Assembly: GCF_026167665.1 (NCBI RefSeq)
Contig: NZ_CP098740.1
Coordinates: 3,844,001 to 3,908,000 of the forward strand
Origin: Streptomyces drozdowiczii
Lineage (GTDB): Bacteria > Actinomycetota > Actinomycetes > Streptomycetales > Streptomycetaceae
DNA: 64,000 nt
Reading direction: 5' to 3'
Shown here: piece after piece, positions 37,353-47,978 of the stretch
How the letters are laid out: each line of letters begins with the position of its first letter
Numbering within the stretch: position 1 is the stretch's first letter
Made by a program: the position numbers and the translations under genes
Notes under the pieces: model-generated
The model's database searches: none
What the model saw: the letters and a program-made list of their open reading frames with translations, nothing else
Told to the model about the DNA's origin: nothing

Positions 37353-38384
37353 GTGAGCACGCCCGAAGAGAATCCGCGCCCCACACCCGTGGACGTCCCG
37401 CTGATCCGGGTCGGCGCGCCCGCCCCCGCCGCGGGCGGCTGCGGGGACGGCTGCGGCTGCGGCGGCGACGAGGAGTACGAGGAGTGCGGGCTCGACCCCG
37501 CCCTCGCCCAGCTCCTCGTCGAATCCGGCCTGGACCCGATCCAGGTCGAGGACATCGCGCACCTCGCCATCGCCGAGGACCTGGACGGCGGGGTGGACGT
37601 CACGACCGTCGCCACCGTCGCCGAGGACGCCATGGCCACCGGCGACTTCACCGCCCGCGAGGCCGGTGTGGTGGCCGGGCTGCGCGTGGCCGAGGCGGTC
37701 CTGTCGATCGTCTGCACCTCCGAGTTCGAGGTCGAGCGGCACGTCGAGGACGGCGACCGCGTCGCCCCCGGCCAGAAGCTGCTGACCGTCACCACCCGCA
37801 CCCGCGACCTCCTCACCGGCGAGCGCAGCGCCCTCAACCTGCTCTGCCGGCTCTCCGGCATCGCCACCGCCACCCGCGCCTGGGCCGACGTGCTGGAGGG
37901 CACCAAGGCCGAGGTCCGGGACACCCGCAAGACGACGCCCGGGCTGCGCGCCCTGGAGAAGTACGCCGTGCGCTGCGGCGGCGGCGTCAACCACCGGTTC
38001 TCGCTGTCCGACGCCGCGCTGGTCAAGGACAACCACGTCATCGCGGCGGGCGGGGTCGCGGAGGCGTTCAAGCGGGTCAGGGAGGAGTTCCCGGACGTCC
38101 CGATCGAGGTCGAGGTGGACACCCCGGCCCAGCTCACCGAGGTCCTCGACGCGGGCGCCGACCTGGTCCTGCTGGACAACTTCACCCCGGCCGAGACCGC
38201 CGAGGCGGTCGCCCTGACCGGCGGGCGCGCGATCCTGGAGTCCTCCGGCCGGCTCACCCTCGACTCGGCCCGCGCGTACGCGGAGGCCGGGGTCGACTAC
38301 CTGGCCGTGGGCGCGCTGACCCACTCCTCGCCGATCCTGGACATCGGCCTGGACTTCCGCGACACCGACGGGGCCGGCGCCTGA
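37353..38384 (+). CDS. nadC: Nicotinate-nucleotide pyrophosphorylase (quinolinate phosphoribosyltransferase)
   Basis: Makes nicotinate mononucleotide from quinolinate and PRPP. 343 residues. Catalytic signatures are RDTRKTTPGLRALEKYAV, GGGVNHRFSLSDAALVKDNH and VEVDTPAQLTEVLDAGAD. The N-terminal extension of about 50 residues includes a small cysteine cluster (GGCGDGCGCGGDEE) not needed by the fold; its meaning is unclear. GTG 37353 follows GAGGAG at 37339-37344. The stop shares one base with the coaX start. No nadA lies in this operon. Confidence 0.95.
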   Translation: MSTPEENPRPTPVDVPLIRVGAPAPAAGGCGDGCGCGGDEEYEECGLDPALAQLLVESGLDPIQVEDIAHLAIAEDLDGGVDVTTVATVAEDAMATGDFTAREAGVVAGLRVAEAVLSIVCTSEFEVERHVEDGDRVAPGQKLLTVTTRTRDLLTGERSALNLLCRLSGIATATRAWADVLEGTKAEVRDTRKTTPGLRALEKYAVRCGGGVNHRFSLSDAALVKDNHVIAAGGVAEAFKRVREEFPDVPIEVEVDTPAQLTEVLDAGADLVLLDNFTPAETAEAVALTGGRAILESSGRLTLDSARAYAEAGVDYLAVGALTHSSPILDIGLDFRDTDGAGA

Positions 38385-39181
38385 TGCTGCTCACCATCGA
38401 CGTCGGGAACACCCACACCGTCCTCGGCCTGTTCGACGGCGAGGAGATCGTCGAGCACTGGCGGATCTCCACGGACGCCCGCCGCACCGCCGACGAGCTG
38501 GCCGTGCTGCTCCAGGGCCTCATGGGCATGCACCCGCTGCTCGGCATGGAGCTGGGCGACGGCATCGAGGGCATCGCGATCTGCTCCACGGTCCCGGCCG
38601 TGCTGCACGAGCTGCGCGAGGTGACCCGCCGCTACTACGGAGACGTCCCCGCCGTGCTCGTGGAGCCCGGCATCAAGACCGGGGTGCCGATCCTGATGGA
38701 CAACCCGAAGGAGGTCGGCGCGGACCGCATCATCAACGCGGTCGCCGCCGTCGACCTCTACGGCGGTCCGGCGATCGTGGTCGACTTCGGCACGGCCACC
38801 ACCTTCGACGCGGTCTCGGCCCGGGGCGAGTACACCGGCGGTGTCATCGCGCCCGGCATCGAGATCTCCGTCGAGGCGCTGGGCGTCAAGGGCGCCCAGC
38901 TCCGCAAGATCGAGCTGGCCCGGCCGCGCAGCGTCATCGGCAAGAACACCGTCGAGGCCATGCAGGCGGGCATCATCTACGGCTTCGCCGGTCAGGTCGA
39001 CGGGGTCGTGGAGCGGATGAAGAAGGAGCTGGCGGACGATCCGGACGATGTCACCGTCATCGCGACGGGCGGCCTTGCTCCGATGGTGCTGAACGAGTCC
39101 TCCGTCATCGACGAGCACGAGCCCTGGCTGACCCTCATCGGGCTCCGCCTGGTGTACGAGCGCAACGTGTCGCGACTGTAG
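38384..39181 (+). CDS. coaX: Type III pantothenate kinase
   Basis: Phosphorylates pantothenate, the product of PanC three genes upstream, starting CoA synthesis. 265 residues. The type III signatures are LTIDVGNTHTVLG, VGADRIINAVAA, VVDFGTATTFDAV, and GGVIAPGIEIS. ATG 38384 overlaps the nadC stop (TGATG). It is in the same reading frame as nadB, which explains the long run-on frame but does not make a fusion protein likely. Confidence 0.95.
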   Translation: MLLTIDVGNTHTVLGLFDGEEIVEHWRISTDARRTADELAVLLQGLMGMHPLLGMELGDGIEGIAICSTVPAVLHELREVTRRYYGDVPAVLVEPGIKTGVPILMDNPKEVGADRIINAVAAVDLYGGPAIVVDFGTATTFDAVSARGEYTGGVIAPGIEISVEALGVKGAQLRKIELARPRSVIGKNTVEAMQAGIIYGFAGQVDGVVERMKKELADDPDDVTVIATGGLAPMVLNESSVIDEHEPWLTLIGLRLVYERNVSRL

Positions 39182-39287
39182 GGGAGGCCCCTGACCGGCG
39201 GTTCCGGGTGCGGACGCGCCCCGGGGCCGCCGCGCCACCGACGACCAGTTAAGCCGATTTTGTCCCTTTAGCACGTATTGTCGCGTC

Positions 39288-39890
39288 ATGCCCACGCCCT
39301 ACGGATCACGCGGCGGTATGGCCTTCAGCGCGGACGAGCTGCGAGTGCTCCGACGCGCCCTCGCCTTCGCGCTGCACCCCGCGCCCCTGCCCGACGAGGA
39401 TGTCCAGGACTGCCTGCGGCTGGCGGGCAGCGTGGACGAGGCCGTCGCCGAGGCCGGACGGCTGCGCGCCTTCCTCCTCGCCGACCTCGTCCGCTACCGC
39501 GACGCCCTCCCCGGCTCCCTCACCGGCTATCTGGAGCTTCTCCAGGACGCCCTGGCCGCCGGATACGACCCGCTCCCCGAGGATCTGGCCGCGCTGCGCG
39601 CCCTGCGCGGCGGCCCGCTCGCCGCGGCCCTCCTGGAGCGCTGCCAGATGATCGCGGAGCGCTCGGTGCGCGCCCGGCTCGCCGGACGGGCCGTGCACGC
39701 GACCGCCCCGGCGCCCCGCAGCCGGCTGCTCGCGCTGCCCGGCGGGCGCGCCGCCGAGCCGGACAAGCCGAAGGCGCCGCCGGCCCCGGCCCGCCCCGTA
39801 CCGCCGTCCGAGCGCCCGGCCCCGAAGCCCTCCGAGGTCTTCCCGCCGCGCCGCCCCGCACCGCAGCCGCCGCAGCGCCGCGCGGGGTAG
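39288..39890 (+). CDS. Conserved hypothetical protein with Pro-rich tail
   Basis: 200 residues. The first 130 are helical and Leu/Ala-rich (FSADELRVLRRALAFALHP, DEAVAEAGRLRAFLLADLVRY, ALLERCQMIAERSVRAR). The rest is Pro/Arg/Lys-rich and probably disordered. I know similar proteins only as uncharacterised Streptomyces genes beside coaX. It has no signal peptide or membrane segment. ATG 39288 has no strong ribosome site; an ATG 30 bases downstream is possible. Confidence 0.7.
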   Translation: MPTPYGSRGGMAFSADELRVLRRALAFALHPAPLPDEDVQDCLRLAGSVDEAVAEAGRLRAFLLADLVRYRDALPGSLTGYLELLQDALAAGYDPLPEDLAALRALRGGPLAAALLERCQMIAERSVRARLAGRAVHATAPAPRSRLLALPGGRAAEPDKPKAPPAPARPVPPSERPAPKPSEVFPPRRPAPQPPQRRAG

Positions 39891-39933
39891 GGCCTCTCGG
39901 GGAGCCGGGAAGCCGCTCGCTACTCTGGAGGGC

Positions 39934-40113
39934 ATGGACTATGTATCCGCGCTCGTGCCCCCCGTGGTGATGGCCGCCTTCTTCATCGGCCTGGTCGTGA
40001 CGATCGTCAAGAGCCAGGGCGGCCCCAACAAGGCCAAGGAGGACGCGGCCGTGGACGCGGCGATCAGCCGCGCCGAGTCGGTTCAGCAGACCCCGCGCAC
40101 CGAAGGGGCCTGA
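39934..40113 (+). CDS. Small single-span membrane protein, 59 residues
   Basis: ATG 39934, preceded by GGAGG, opens a frame to TGA 40111-40113. It starts MDYVSALVPPVVMAAFFIGL, one hydrophobic helix, then has a short charged tail (VKSQGGPNKAKEDAAVDAA). Codon use has strong third-position GC, and a strong terminator lies just after the stop, so the gene is credible despite its size. Function unknown; similar small proteins occur at this place in other Streptomyces. Confidence 0.75.
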   Translation: MDYVSALVPPVVMAAFFIGLVVTIVKSQGGPNKAKEDAAVDAAISRAESVQQTPRTEGA

Positions 40114-40146
40114 CCCCTCCGGGCGCGCCCGGCGCTCCCGTAAACG

Positions 40147-40184
40147 AAAGGGCGTACGACTCCCGAGGAGTCGTACGCCCTTTT
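40147..40184. terminator. Strong bidirectional-looking terminator
   Basis: A perfect 17-bp stem, beginning AAAGGGCGTACGACTCC (40147-40163), with a 3-base loop and its complement at 40167-40183, flanked by A and T runs. It ends the unit containing the small membrane protein, and perhaps the whole panC-coaX operon, before the BlaI-type gene. Confidence 0.9.
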
Positions 40185-40233
40185 GCTGTGTGAATAGCTA
40201 CGCATTCCAGACATCTGGCACTAAGGTGACGCT

Positions 40234-40686
40234 GTGCCCCGTCAATTGGGAGAGCTCGAAGACGCCGTGATGACACGGGTCTGGGAATGGAACCGTCCGG
40301 TCACTGTGCGGGAAGTCCTGGAGGACCTTCAGCAGGAGCGGTCCATCGCCTACACCACCGTCATGACGGTAATGGACAATCTCCATCAGAAGGGCTGGGT
40401 CCGCCGCGAAGTGGAGGGCCGCGCATATCGATATACGGCCGTCTCCACCCGCGCCGCATACGCCGCCGCCCTGATGAACGAAGCCTGGTCGCTCAGCGAC
40501 AACCCGGCGGCCGCGCTCGTCGCGTTCTTCGGGATGATGTCGGCCGAGCAGCGCGAGGCTCTGCGCGACGCGATGCGGATCGTTCTGCCCGCTCTTCCCG
40601 AGGACGGCCCGGCCCCCGCGGACGGAGCCGGGGACGGCGAAGCCGGTGAAGCGGCCGATGGCGCGGAGCCGGAGGCCGGGCGATAG
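40234..40686 (+). CDS. BlaI/MecI-family transcriptional repressor
   Basis: 150 residues. The N-terminal 80 form a winged helix typical of the family: LGELEDAVMTRVWEWNRPVTVREVLEDL, SIAYTTVMTVMDNLHQKGWV. The C-terminal part helps dimerise and ends in an acidic Ala/Gly tail. BlaI partners are usually BlaR-type sensor proteases; none is adjacent, so this is an orphan regulator whose signal is unknown. GTG 40234 is preceded by AAGGTGA. Confidence 0.9.
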   Translation: MPRQLGELEDAVMTRVWEWNRPVTVREVLEDLQQERSIAYTTVMTVMDNLHQKGWVRREVEGRAYRYTAVSTRAAYAAALMNEAWSLSDNPAAALVAFFGMMSAEQREALRDAMRIVLPALPEDGPAPADGAGDGEAGEAADGAEPEAGR

Positions 40687-40695
40687 CGTCTGCGT

Positions 40696-41253
40696 ATGTC
40701 CTCAGAGCTTCCGCAAACCGATTACCGGACCGAACCGTCGGTTATAAACATGGCCATCACCGTCCGGCGCGCACGGACGAGCGATGTACCCGCCGTCCGC
40801 CGTCTCCTCGACGGCTACGTGCGGGAAGGCATCCTCCTCGACAAAGCCACGGTCACGCTTTACGAGGACATCCAGGAGTTCTGGATCGCCGAACGCGACG
40901 AGGACGCCTCGGTCGTCGGCTGCGGTGCCCTGCACGTCATGTGGGAAGACCTCGCCGAAGTCCGCACGCTCGCCGTCGACCACGGCCTCAAGGGCGCCGG
41001 AGTGGGCCACCAGGTCCTCGACAAGCTGCTGCGCACCGCCCGCTGGCTCGGTGTCCGCCGGGTTTTCTGTCTCACCTTCGAAGTCGACTTCTTCGCGAAG
41101 CACGGCTTCGTGGAGATCGGAGAGACGCCCGTCGACGGAGATGTCTACAGCGAGCTGCTGCGTTCCTATGACGAGGGAGTCGCGGAGTTCCTCGGTCTCG
41201 AACGAGTGAAGCCGAACACCTTGGGCAACAGCCGGATGCTTCTGCACCTGTGA
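40696..41253 (+). CDS. argA: GNAT acetyltransferase, short ArgA-type N-acetylglutamate synthase
   Basis: Up to 185 residues as ATG 40696; a start at ATG 40750 (MAITVRRARTSDV) would give 167, closer to relatives, but neither has a clear ribosome site. The GNAT acetyl-CoA motif is VDHGLKGAGVGHQVLDKLL, with VVGCGALHVMWEDLAEVRTLAV before it and VFCLTFEVDFFAKHGFVEIG after. These match the stand-alone actinobacterial ArgA that makes N-acetylglutamate for arginine synthesis. Other arginine genes are not in the window, so the assignment rests on sequence resemblance. Confidence 0.78.
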   Translation: MSSELPQTDYRTEPSVINMAITVRRARTSDVPAVRRLLDGYVREGILLDKATVTLYEDIQEFWIAERDEDASVVGCGALHVMWEDLAEVRTLAVDHGLKGAGVGHQVLDKLLRTARWLGVRRVFCLTFEVDFFAKHGFVEIGETPVDGDVYSELLRSYDEGVAEFLGLERVKPNTLGNSRMLLHL

Positions 41254-41409
41254 CCGCGCGAAGAGCGGGAAGAGGGGCGCACGCCCCTATGTCCGAATCG
41301 CGCACGTTTCCCGTCTCCTTGAGCTGCTGAACCTCTCCCGGGGGTTTGTGTTTTCCGGGGAAAAGCGGTTTCCTTTCCGCGTACTCCATTTTCGATGAAA
41401 GGAAATCCG

Positions 41410-41745
41410 GTGGCACAGAAGGTTCAGGTCCTTCTTGTTGACGACCTCGACGGTGGCGAGGCGGACGAGACGGTGACGTTCGCGCTGGATGGCAAGACGT
41501 ACGAGATCGACCTCACCACCAGCAACGCGGACAAGCTGCGTTCCCTTCTCGAGCCCTACGCGAAGAACGGCCGGCGTACCGGTGGCCGTGCGGCGTCGGG
41601 ACGCGGCAAGGGCCGCGCCGTCTCCGGTGGCAACAAGGACACCGCCGAGATCCGTAAGTGGGCCCGCGAGAACGGCCACAATGTGAATGACCGCGGCCGC
41701 GTCCCCGCCGAGATCCGTGAGGCTTACGAGAAGGCCAACGGCTGA
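41410..41745 (+). CDS. lsr2: Lsr2, H-NS-like nucleoid-associated protein
   Basis: 111 residues from GTG 41410 (MAQKVQVLLVDDLDGGEAD) behind GAAAGGAAA. The N-terminal dimerisation domain is followed by a Gly/Arg-rich linker and a C-terminal AT-hook-like DNA-binding domain (IRKWARENGHNVNDRGRVP; the RGR loop enters the minor groove). Lsr2 silences AT-rich, often foreign, DNA in actinobacteria. Its 3' end overlaps the converging hypothetical gene by 22 bases. It lies upstream of clpC as in S. coelicolor. Confidence 0.97.
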   Translation: MAQKVQVLLVDDLDGGEADETVTFALDGKTYEIDLTTSNADKLRSLLEPYAKNGRRTGGRAASGRGKGRAVSGGNKDTAEIRKWARENGHNVNDRGRVPAEIREAYEKANG

Positions 41746-42344
41746 GCCACGGGCTCATCGTGGAACAAGCCGGCCCGGGCACGCGCCAGTCGGGCCCGGT
41801 GGCATTCCGTCGCCACGGCGTCCACGAGCCGGACGAGGTCGGGAGCATCGCCACGCGCGCTCCCGAAGCCGGAGAAAGCCGGGAGAACCGGCGCTTCGTC
41901 CTGTTCCCGTGACGGCCTGGGGGGCCGCAGCCAGGAGGCGGCCCCCGGCTCCGCCGGACGTCCGGGCGGCGGCGGAGCGGTGATCCGCCCGCCCGCGCCC
42001 AGACCGGTCAGCGACAGCGCGACCCCGCCCCACTCCAGCCAGTCGAGCAGCCCCGGAAGCTCCTCCGCGCTCCCCGGCGCCACCAGCAGGCTCATCCGCA
42101 GCCCCATGAGCGCCACCGGCCCCGTAGGGCCCACCCGCCGCAGCGCCGCGTGCCCGGCCACGGCGGGGACGACGAGCACGTCGAACCGCAGCCCGGTCAG
42201 CAGCCGCACCGGCGCACCGCCCGCGGTGGCCCAGCCCATCTCCCGCTCGTACCACCCGGCCCAGCCGTCCCACGGCTCGCCCCGGGCGTCACCGCCCGAC
42301 TCGACGGCGGGCGGGACACGGGGCGGCGGGACGGTGAGGGTCAT
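41724..42344 (-). CDS. Conserved hypothetical protein, weakly prim-pol-like
   Basis: 206 residues from ATG 42344 (MTLTVPPPRVPP). The region WAGWYEREMGWATAGGAPVR to LRFDVLVVPAVAGHAALRR resembles the N-terminal part of small bifunctional primase-polymerase-like proteins that are common and uncharacterised in Streptomyces. I see no complete catalytic set, so no enzymatic role is claimed. Its stop overlaps the end of lsr2 by 22 bases, convergently. It is divergent from clpC across 440 bases. Confidence 0.65.
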   Translation of the reverse strand: MTLTVPPPRVPPAVESGGDARGEPWDGWAGWYEREMGWATAGGAPVRLLTGLRFDVLVVPAVAGHAALRRVGPTGPVALMGLRMSLLVAPGSAEELPGLLDWLEWGGVALSLTGLGAGGRITAPPPPGRPAEPGAASWLRPPRPSREQDEAPVLPAFSGFGSARGDAPDLVRLVDAVATECHRARLARARAGLFHDEPVAQPLAFS

Positions 42345-42784
42345 GACGGAACAACCCCCGACCGGCCCCCAGGTTACGTAAAGCGCACAAGTGACCGCGT
42401 AGGGTGTCCGGGTTGGGGGCGTACGGGCGCATTCAGGAGTACGAAGATGTTCGCCCGTAGCGGAGGGAACCCGCGTACGCCGCATGGACTGTCTGTAATT
42501 GCGGGTAAGACATCCCTAGTGGGGAGGGGCGACACGCAAGCCATCCACGTCTCACGTTCGCCATCGGCGTACTGGCGACTGGGGTATTGGCCTGGCCTGC
42601 GGGAACATCGTCTCGCACCATCGGGTTGGAGCAGTTGTCGGCGTTCGGGGCGGGCGATCCCCCGGGAAGCAGGGCCGGGTGTCGGCAGTTGAAATGAGCG
42701 GTCCCCGCTTGCGGGACTAAGCTGCGGAAGGACAGGGAGGGGACCGACCCCTTACTGCCTGACCGCTCTGAGGAGCGATTAACG
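42345..42784. other. 440-base intergenic region upstream of clpC
   Basis: No open frame here has convincing Streptomyces codon use. It holds the divergent promoter regions of the hypothetical gene and clpC, including a ClgR-type operator at 42449-42462 and the clpC ribosome site GAGGAG just before 42785. The long distance between operator and clpC start implies a 5' untranslated region of perhaps 250-300 bases. Confidence 0.6.
42449..42462 (+). promoter_or_regulatory. Putative ClgR operator upstream of clpC
   Basis: GTTCGC-CCGTA-GCG matches the GTTCGC-N5-GCG box described for the Clp gene regulator ClgR in Streptomyces, which activates clpP1P2, clpC and lon. It lies 323 bases before the clpC ATG. 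The match is direct; function is inferred. Confidence 0.6.
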
Positions 42785-45310
<2,526 letters not shown>

Positions 45311-45346
45311 CAGGCGCCTTCTGCCCCTTCCGGCAGTAGCGTCCAG

Positions 45347-45389
45347 AGGCGGCCCCGACCGGTTTCGACCGGCCGGGGCCGCCTCTTTT
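45347..45389 (+). terminator. Terminator after clpC
   Basis: A 16-bp stem with one mismatch, AGGCGGCCCCGACCGG (45347-45362) pairing with 45369-45384, around a 6-base loop and followed by CTTTT. It lies 36 bases past the clpC stop. Confidence 0.85.
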
Positions 45390-45567
45390 CGCGTCGCGGA
45401 CACGGTGACAGCGGCGTCACAGGAACGTTCCGGTCGCGTTCGCTACGCGCGTGGACCGAAAACCCCTCGTTAATCTGGCCCCGCCTCGGGCGATCGACCC
45501 GGGCGGGGCTTCCCGATTGCGAACGGGGGCCCGGAATCACGTAACGAACGAGGGGGACGGGCACGCC

Positions 45568-46791
45568 ATGGGCAGAGGCGATGTGTCGCGCAGGCGGATG
45601 ATCAAGCTGGCCGGAGCCGGGGCGGGGCTGGCCCTGCTGGGCGCCGGGACCGCGGCCTGCGGCCCGGTCGAGGAGCCGGCCGGGGGCGGCGGCTCGGGTT
45701 CGCCGAAGCCGGGGGAGTCCGCCCGGCCCGGGGGCGACGCCCCCGCGCCGGGCGGTAAGCCGAAGCCGGCCTGGCAGCACGCCACCACGTACGACGGTCT
45801 CGCCTGGATCTCCGCGGTCGCCGTGGTCGACGACGTGGTGCTGGTCTCCGGCGACCCGCTGGTGGCCCGCGACCTGGCCACCGGCAAGGAGCTCTGGTCG
45901 CGCGCCGAGGTGACCACCCCGGGCGCGAGCATGCTCATCGGCGACGGCACCCTCTACCTGGCCAGCGCCCGCTACGACGGCAACATCATCGGGCTCGACC
46001 CCAAGACGGGCAGGGACACCTGGCGCAGCCGCCTCGGTGACAAGGAGTACTCCCAGCCCCGGGTCATCGCCGCCGACGCCGACCACGTCTATGTCGTCGC
46101 CGGGATCCTGGACAAGGACTTCCGGACCCCCGACAACGTGATCGCGGCCATCGACACCTCCTCCGGCAAGGTCGTCTGGCGCGAGCAGCGCGACCACGGC
46201 ACCGAGGCCAACGGGATCACCGCGCGCGTCTCCGGCAAGCGCCTCGTCTACACGGACTTCCGCGAGAATCTCACGGTCCGCGACACCGCGACCGGCCACC
46301 AGGTGTGGACGAAGAAGACCGGCCGCAGCAGCAACCGCGGCTTCGAGGTCCACGAGGGCCTGGTCATCATCGCGACCGGCGAGCAGCTGCGCGCCTTCGA
46401 CCTGGAGACGGGCGCCGAGCGCTGGTCCTTCGCGACCGAGAAGTACAGCCGCTTCAACGACCCGGCCGTGCTGGACGGCGTCCTCTACGTCTCGGACACC
46501 GTCCACGCCCTGTGGGCGGTCGATCCGGCGACCGGGAAGCGGCACTGGCACAACCCGGAGAGCCTGGACATCGACGCCCCCTGGCAGTTCGCCAAGGTGG
46601 GCGGCGTCCTCTATGGGGCCACCCAGTTCGACAAGAACGGCGGCATCCACGCCTTCGACCCGTCCGACGGCAAGCTGCTCTGGACGTACAACGACGGCTC
46701 CGGCGACATCGACCGCTGGTACCTGGCCTCGGGCGGCAGGAACGTGGTCGCGCTGCACGCGAAGAAGGTGACCGGGCTGCCCGTGGGATAG
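45568..46791 (+). CDS. Secreted PQQ-repeat beta-propeller lipoprotein
   Basis: 407 residues. The N-terminus has a twin-arginine-like signal (SRRRMIKLAGAGAGLALLG) ending near TAACG, so Tat export and a lipid-anchored Cys are both plausible. A Gly/Pro/Ser linker follows, then repeated propeller blades with the PQQ-like pattern (DLATGKELWSR, LDPKTGRDTWRS, IDTSSGKVVWRE, TGHQVWTKKTG, VDPATGKRHW). Such proteins act as scaffolds or as signal-binding domains; no catalytic residues are visible. ATG 45568 is chosen for GAGGGGGA upstream. Confidence 0.85.
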   Translation: MGRGDVSRRRMIKLAGAGAGLALLGAGTAACGPVEEPAGGGGSGSPKPGESARPGGDAPAPGGKPKPAWQHATTYDGLAWISAVAVVDDVVLVSGDPLVARDLATGKELWSRAEVTTPGASMLIGDGTLYLASARYDGNIIGLDPKTGRDTWRSRLGDKEYSQPRVIAADADHVYVVAGILDKDFRTPDNVIAAIDTSSGKVVWREQRDHGTEANGITARVSGKRLVYTDFRENLTVRDTATGHQVWTKKTGRSSNRGFEVHEGLVIIATGEQLRAFDLETGAERWSFATEKYSRFNDPAVLDGVLYVSDTVHALWAVDPATGKRHWHNPESLDIDAPWQFAKVGGVLYGATQFDKNGGIHAFDPSDGKLLWTYNDGSGDIDRWYLASGGRNVVALHAKKVTGLPVG

Positions 46792-47208
46792 CCCCGGGCG
46801 CCGGGCCGAAGGTCCCGAAACGGACGGCCTTCGGTCCCACCGCCGGTGACAAGGCGCACAGGCCATTCAGGGCCTACTAGCCGCCTTAGGAGCAACGGGC
46901 CCGATCCGTCGGGGGCCTTTCGGCCCTACGGCGGACGGGCCCTCGGCGGGTTCGGGAGCGTATGCCCGTACAGAGGGCGTATGTCCGGTTAGGGCGGTTT
47001 CGAGCTGGCTCTAAACCTGTTCCGGGGAGGACTTTCGGGGTCTTCCCGAGGGGGTGCGGCCGGGGGCCTTCGGGCGAATTCCCGGGGTGCTTTCTACGGC
47101 TTTTGATCGTAGATGGGGTGTTTGAGCCCCGGCGGGGGTGCGGGTTACCAAGGTATGGCCAGCCCGGCACACCGCCGGGTCCAGTCATCTCCCGGAGGAT
47201 TTCCGCTT
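46792..47208. other. 417-base intergenic leader before the M23 peptidase gene
   Basis: I see no supported gene here. A branched hairpin lies at 46897-46942 (outer stem GGGCCCG/CGGGCCC, inner GGGCC/GGCCC) and may end the propeller transcript, although it has no T-run. Further down are a small stem CTACG/CGTAG at about 47094-47112 and a GGAGGA ribosome site just before 47209. I looked for a c-di-AMP (ydaO) riboswitch, which controls some Streptomyces wall hydrolases, and did not find its conserved blocks. Confidence 0.5.
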
Positions 47209-47934
47209 ATGTCGAAGCGCGTTACGTTCCAGTCCCGCCGCCCGTCCGTGTCCCGTATGCGCGGCGCCGTGGTGGCAGCCGGTCTGGGGACGTCGATGGT
47301 TCTCGGTGCGGGTGCTGCGTTCGCGGCCGGCACTGCGGACGCCCCCCAGGCCCACGCCCTGGTCTCCTCGGCCACCGCCGACTCGGTCGCCCAGCAGGCC
47401 ACCGCGCAGGGCAAGGCCGCGGCCAAGCACGCGGCCGAGAAGAAGGCCGACGCGGCGAAGAAGAAGGAAGCCGCGAAGAAGAAGGCCGCCGCCAAGAAGA
47501 AGGCCATCGCCAAGCTTCCGTGGGAGACCCCGGTCGAGCACTACAGCCTGACCGCGAGCTTCGGCAACGACGGCAGCCGCTGGGCCCACAAGCACTCCGG
47601 CCAGGACTTCGCCGTGCCGATCGGCACCAAGGTCGAGGCCGCCCACAGCGGCACGATCGTGAAGGCCGGCCCGAACGGCGGCGGCGACGGCCCCGCGTAC
47701 GGCAACGCCATCGTGATCTCGCACGGCAACGGCACGTACTCGCAGTACGCGCACCTGTCCAAGATCGACGTGCACATCGGCCAGCACGTGAAGAAGGGCG
47801 AGAAGATCGCCCTGTCCGGCAACACCGGCAACACCAGCGGCCCGCACCTGCACTTCGAGATCCGGACCACCCCGAACTACGGTTCGGCGGTCAACCCGGT
47901 CAACTTCCTGCACAAGCACGGCATCAACGTCTGA
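47209..47934 (+). CDS. Secreted M23-family peptidoglycan endopeptidase
   Basis: 241 residues. A Sec signal peptide with cleavage near GAAFA-AG is followed by a Lys/Ala-rich stretch (residues about 75-105) likely to span or bind the wall. The LytM domain then shows the zinc ligands: HSGQDFAVP, and HLHFEIRT near the end, with VISHGNGTYSQYAHL between. It should cut peptide cross-links in peptidoglycan. ATG 47209 follows CCCGGAGGA. It stands alone behind a long leader. Confidence 0.93.
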   Translation: MSKRVTFQSRRPSVSRMRGAVVAAGLGTSMVLGAGAAFAAGTADAPQAHALVSSATADSVAQQATAQGKAAAKHAAEKKADAAKKKEAAKKKAAAKKKAIAKLPWETPVEHYSLTASFGNDGSRWAHKHSGQDFAVPIGTKVEAAHSGTIVKAGPNGGGDGPAYGNAIVISHGNGTYSQYAHLSKIDVHIGQHVKKGEKIALSGNTGNTSGPHLHFEIRTTPNYGSAVNPVNFLHKHGINV

Positions 47935-47978
47935 TCCGGCCCGTGCTCCCGGCCCCCGGCCCCTGCTCCCGAGCAGGG

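Noticed and set aside
35621..39181. A NadB-CoaX fusion protein
   Set aside because: The middle of the frame is nadC read out of phase and is Arg/Pro nonsense; nadC and coaX have their own starts and overlaps.
46792..47208. A c-di-AMP (ydaO) riboswitch ahead of the M23 peptidase
   Set aside because: The conserved blocks of that riboswitch could not be found by eye; only generic hairpins are present.
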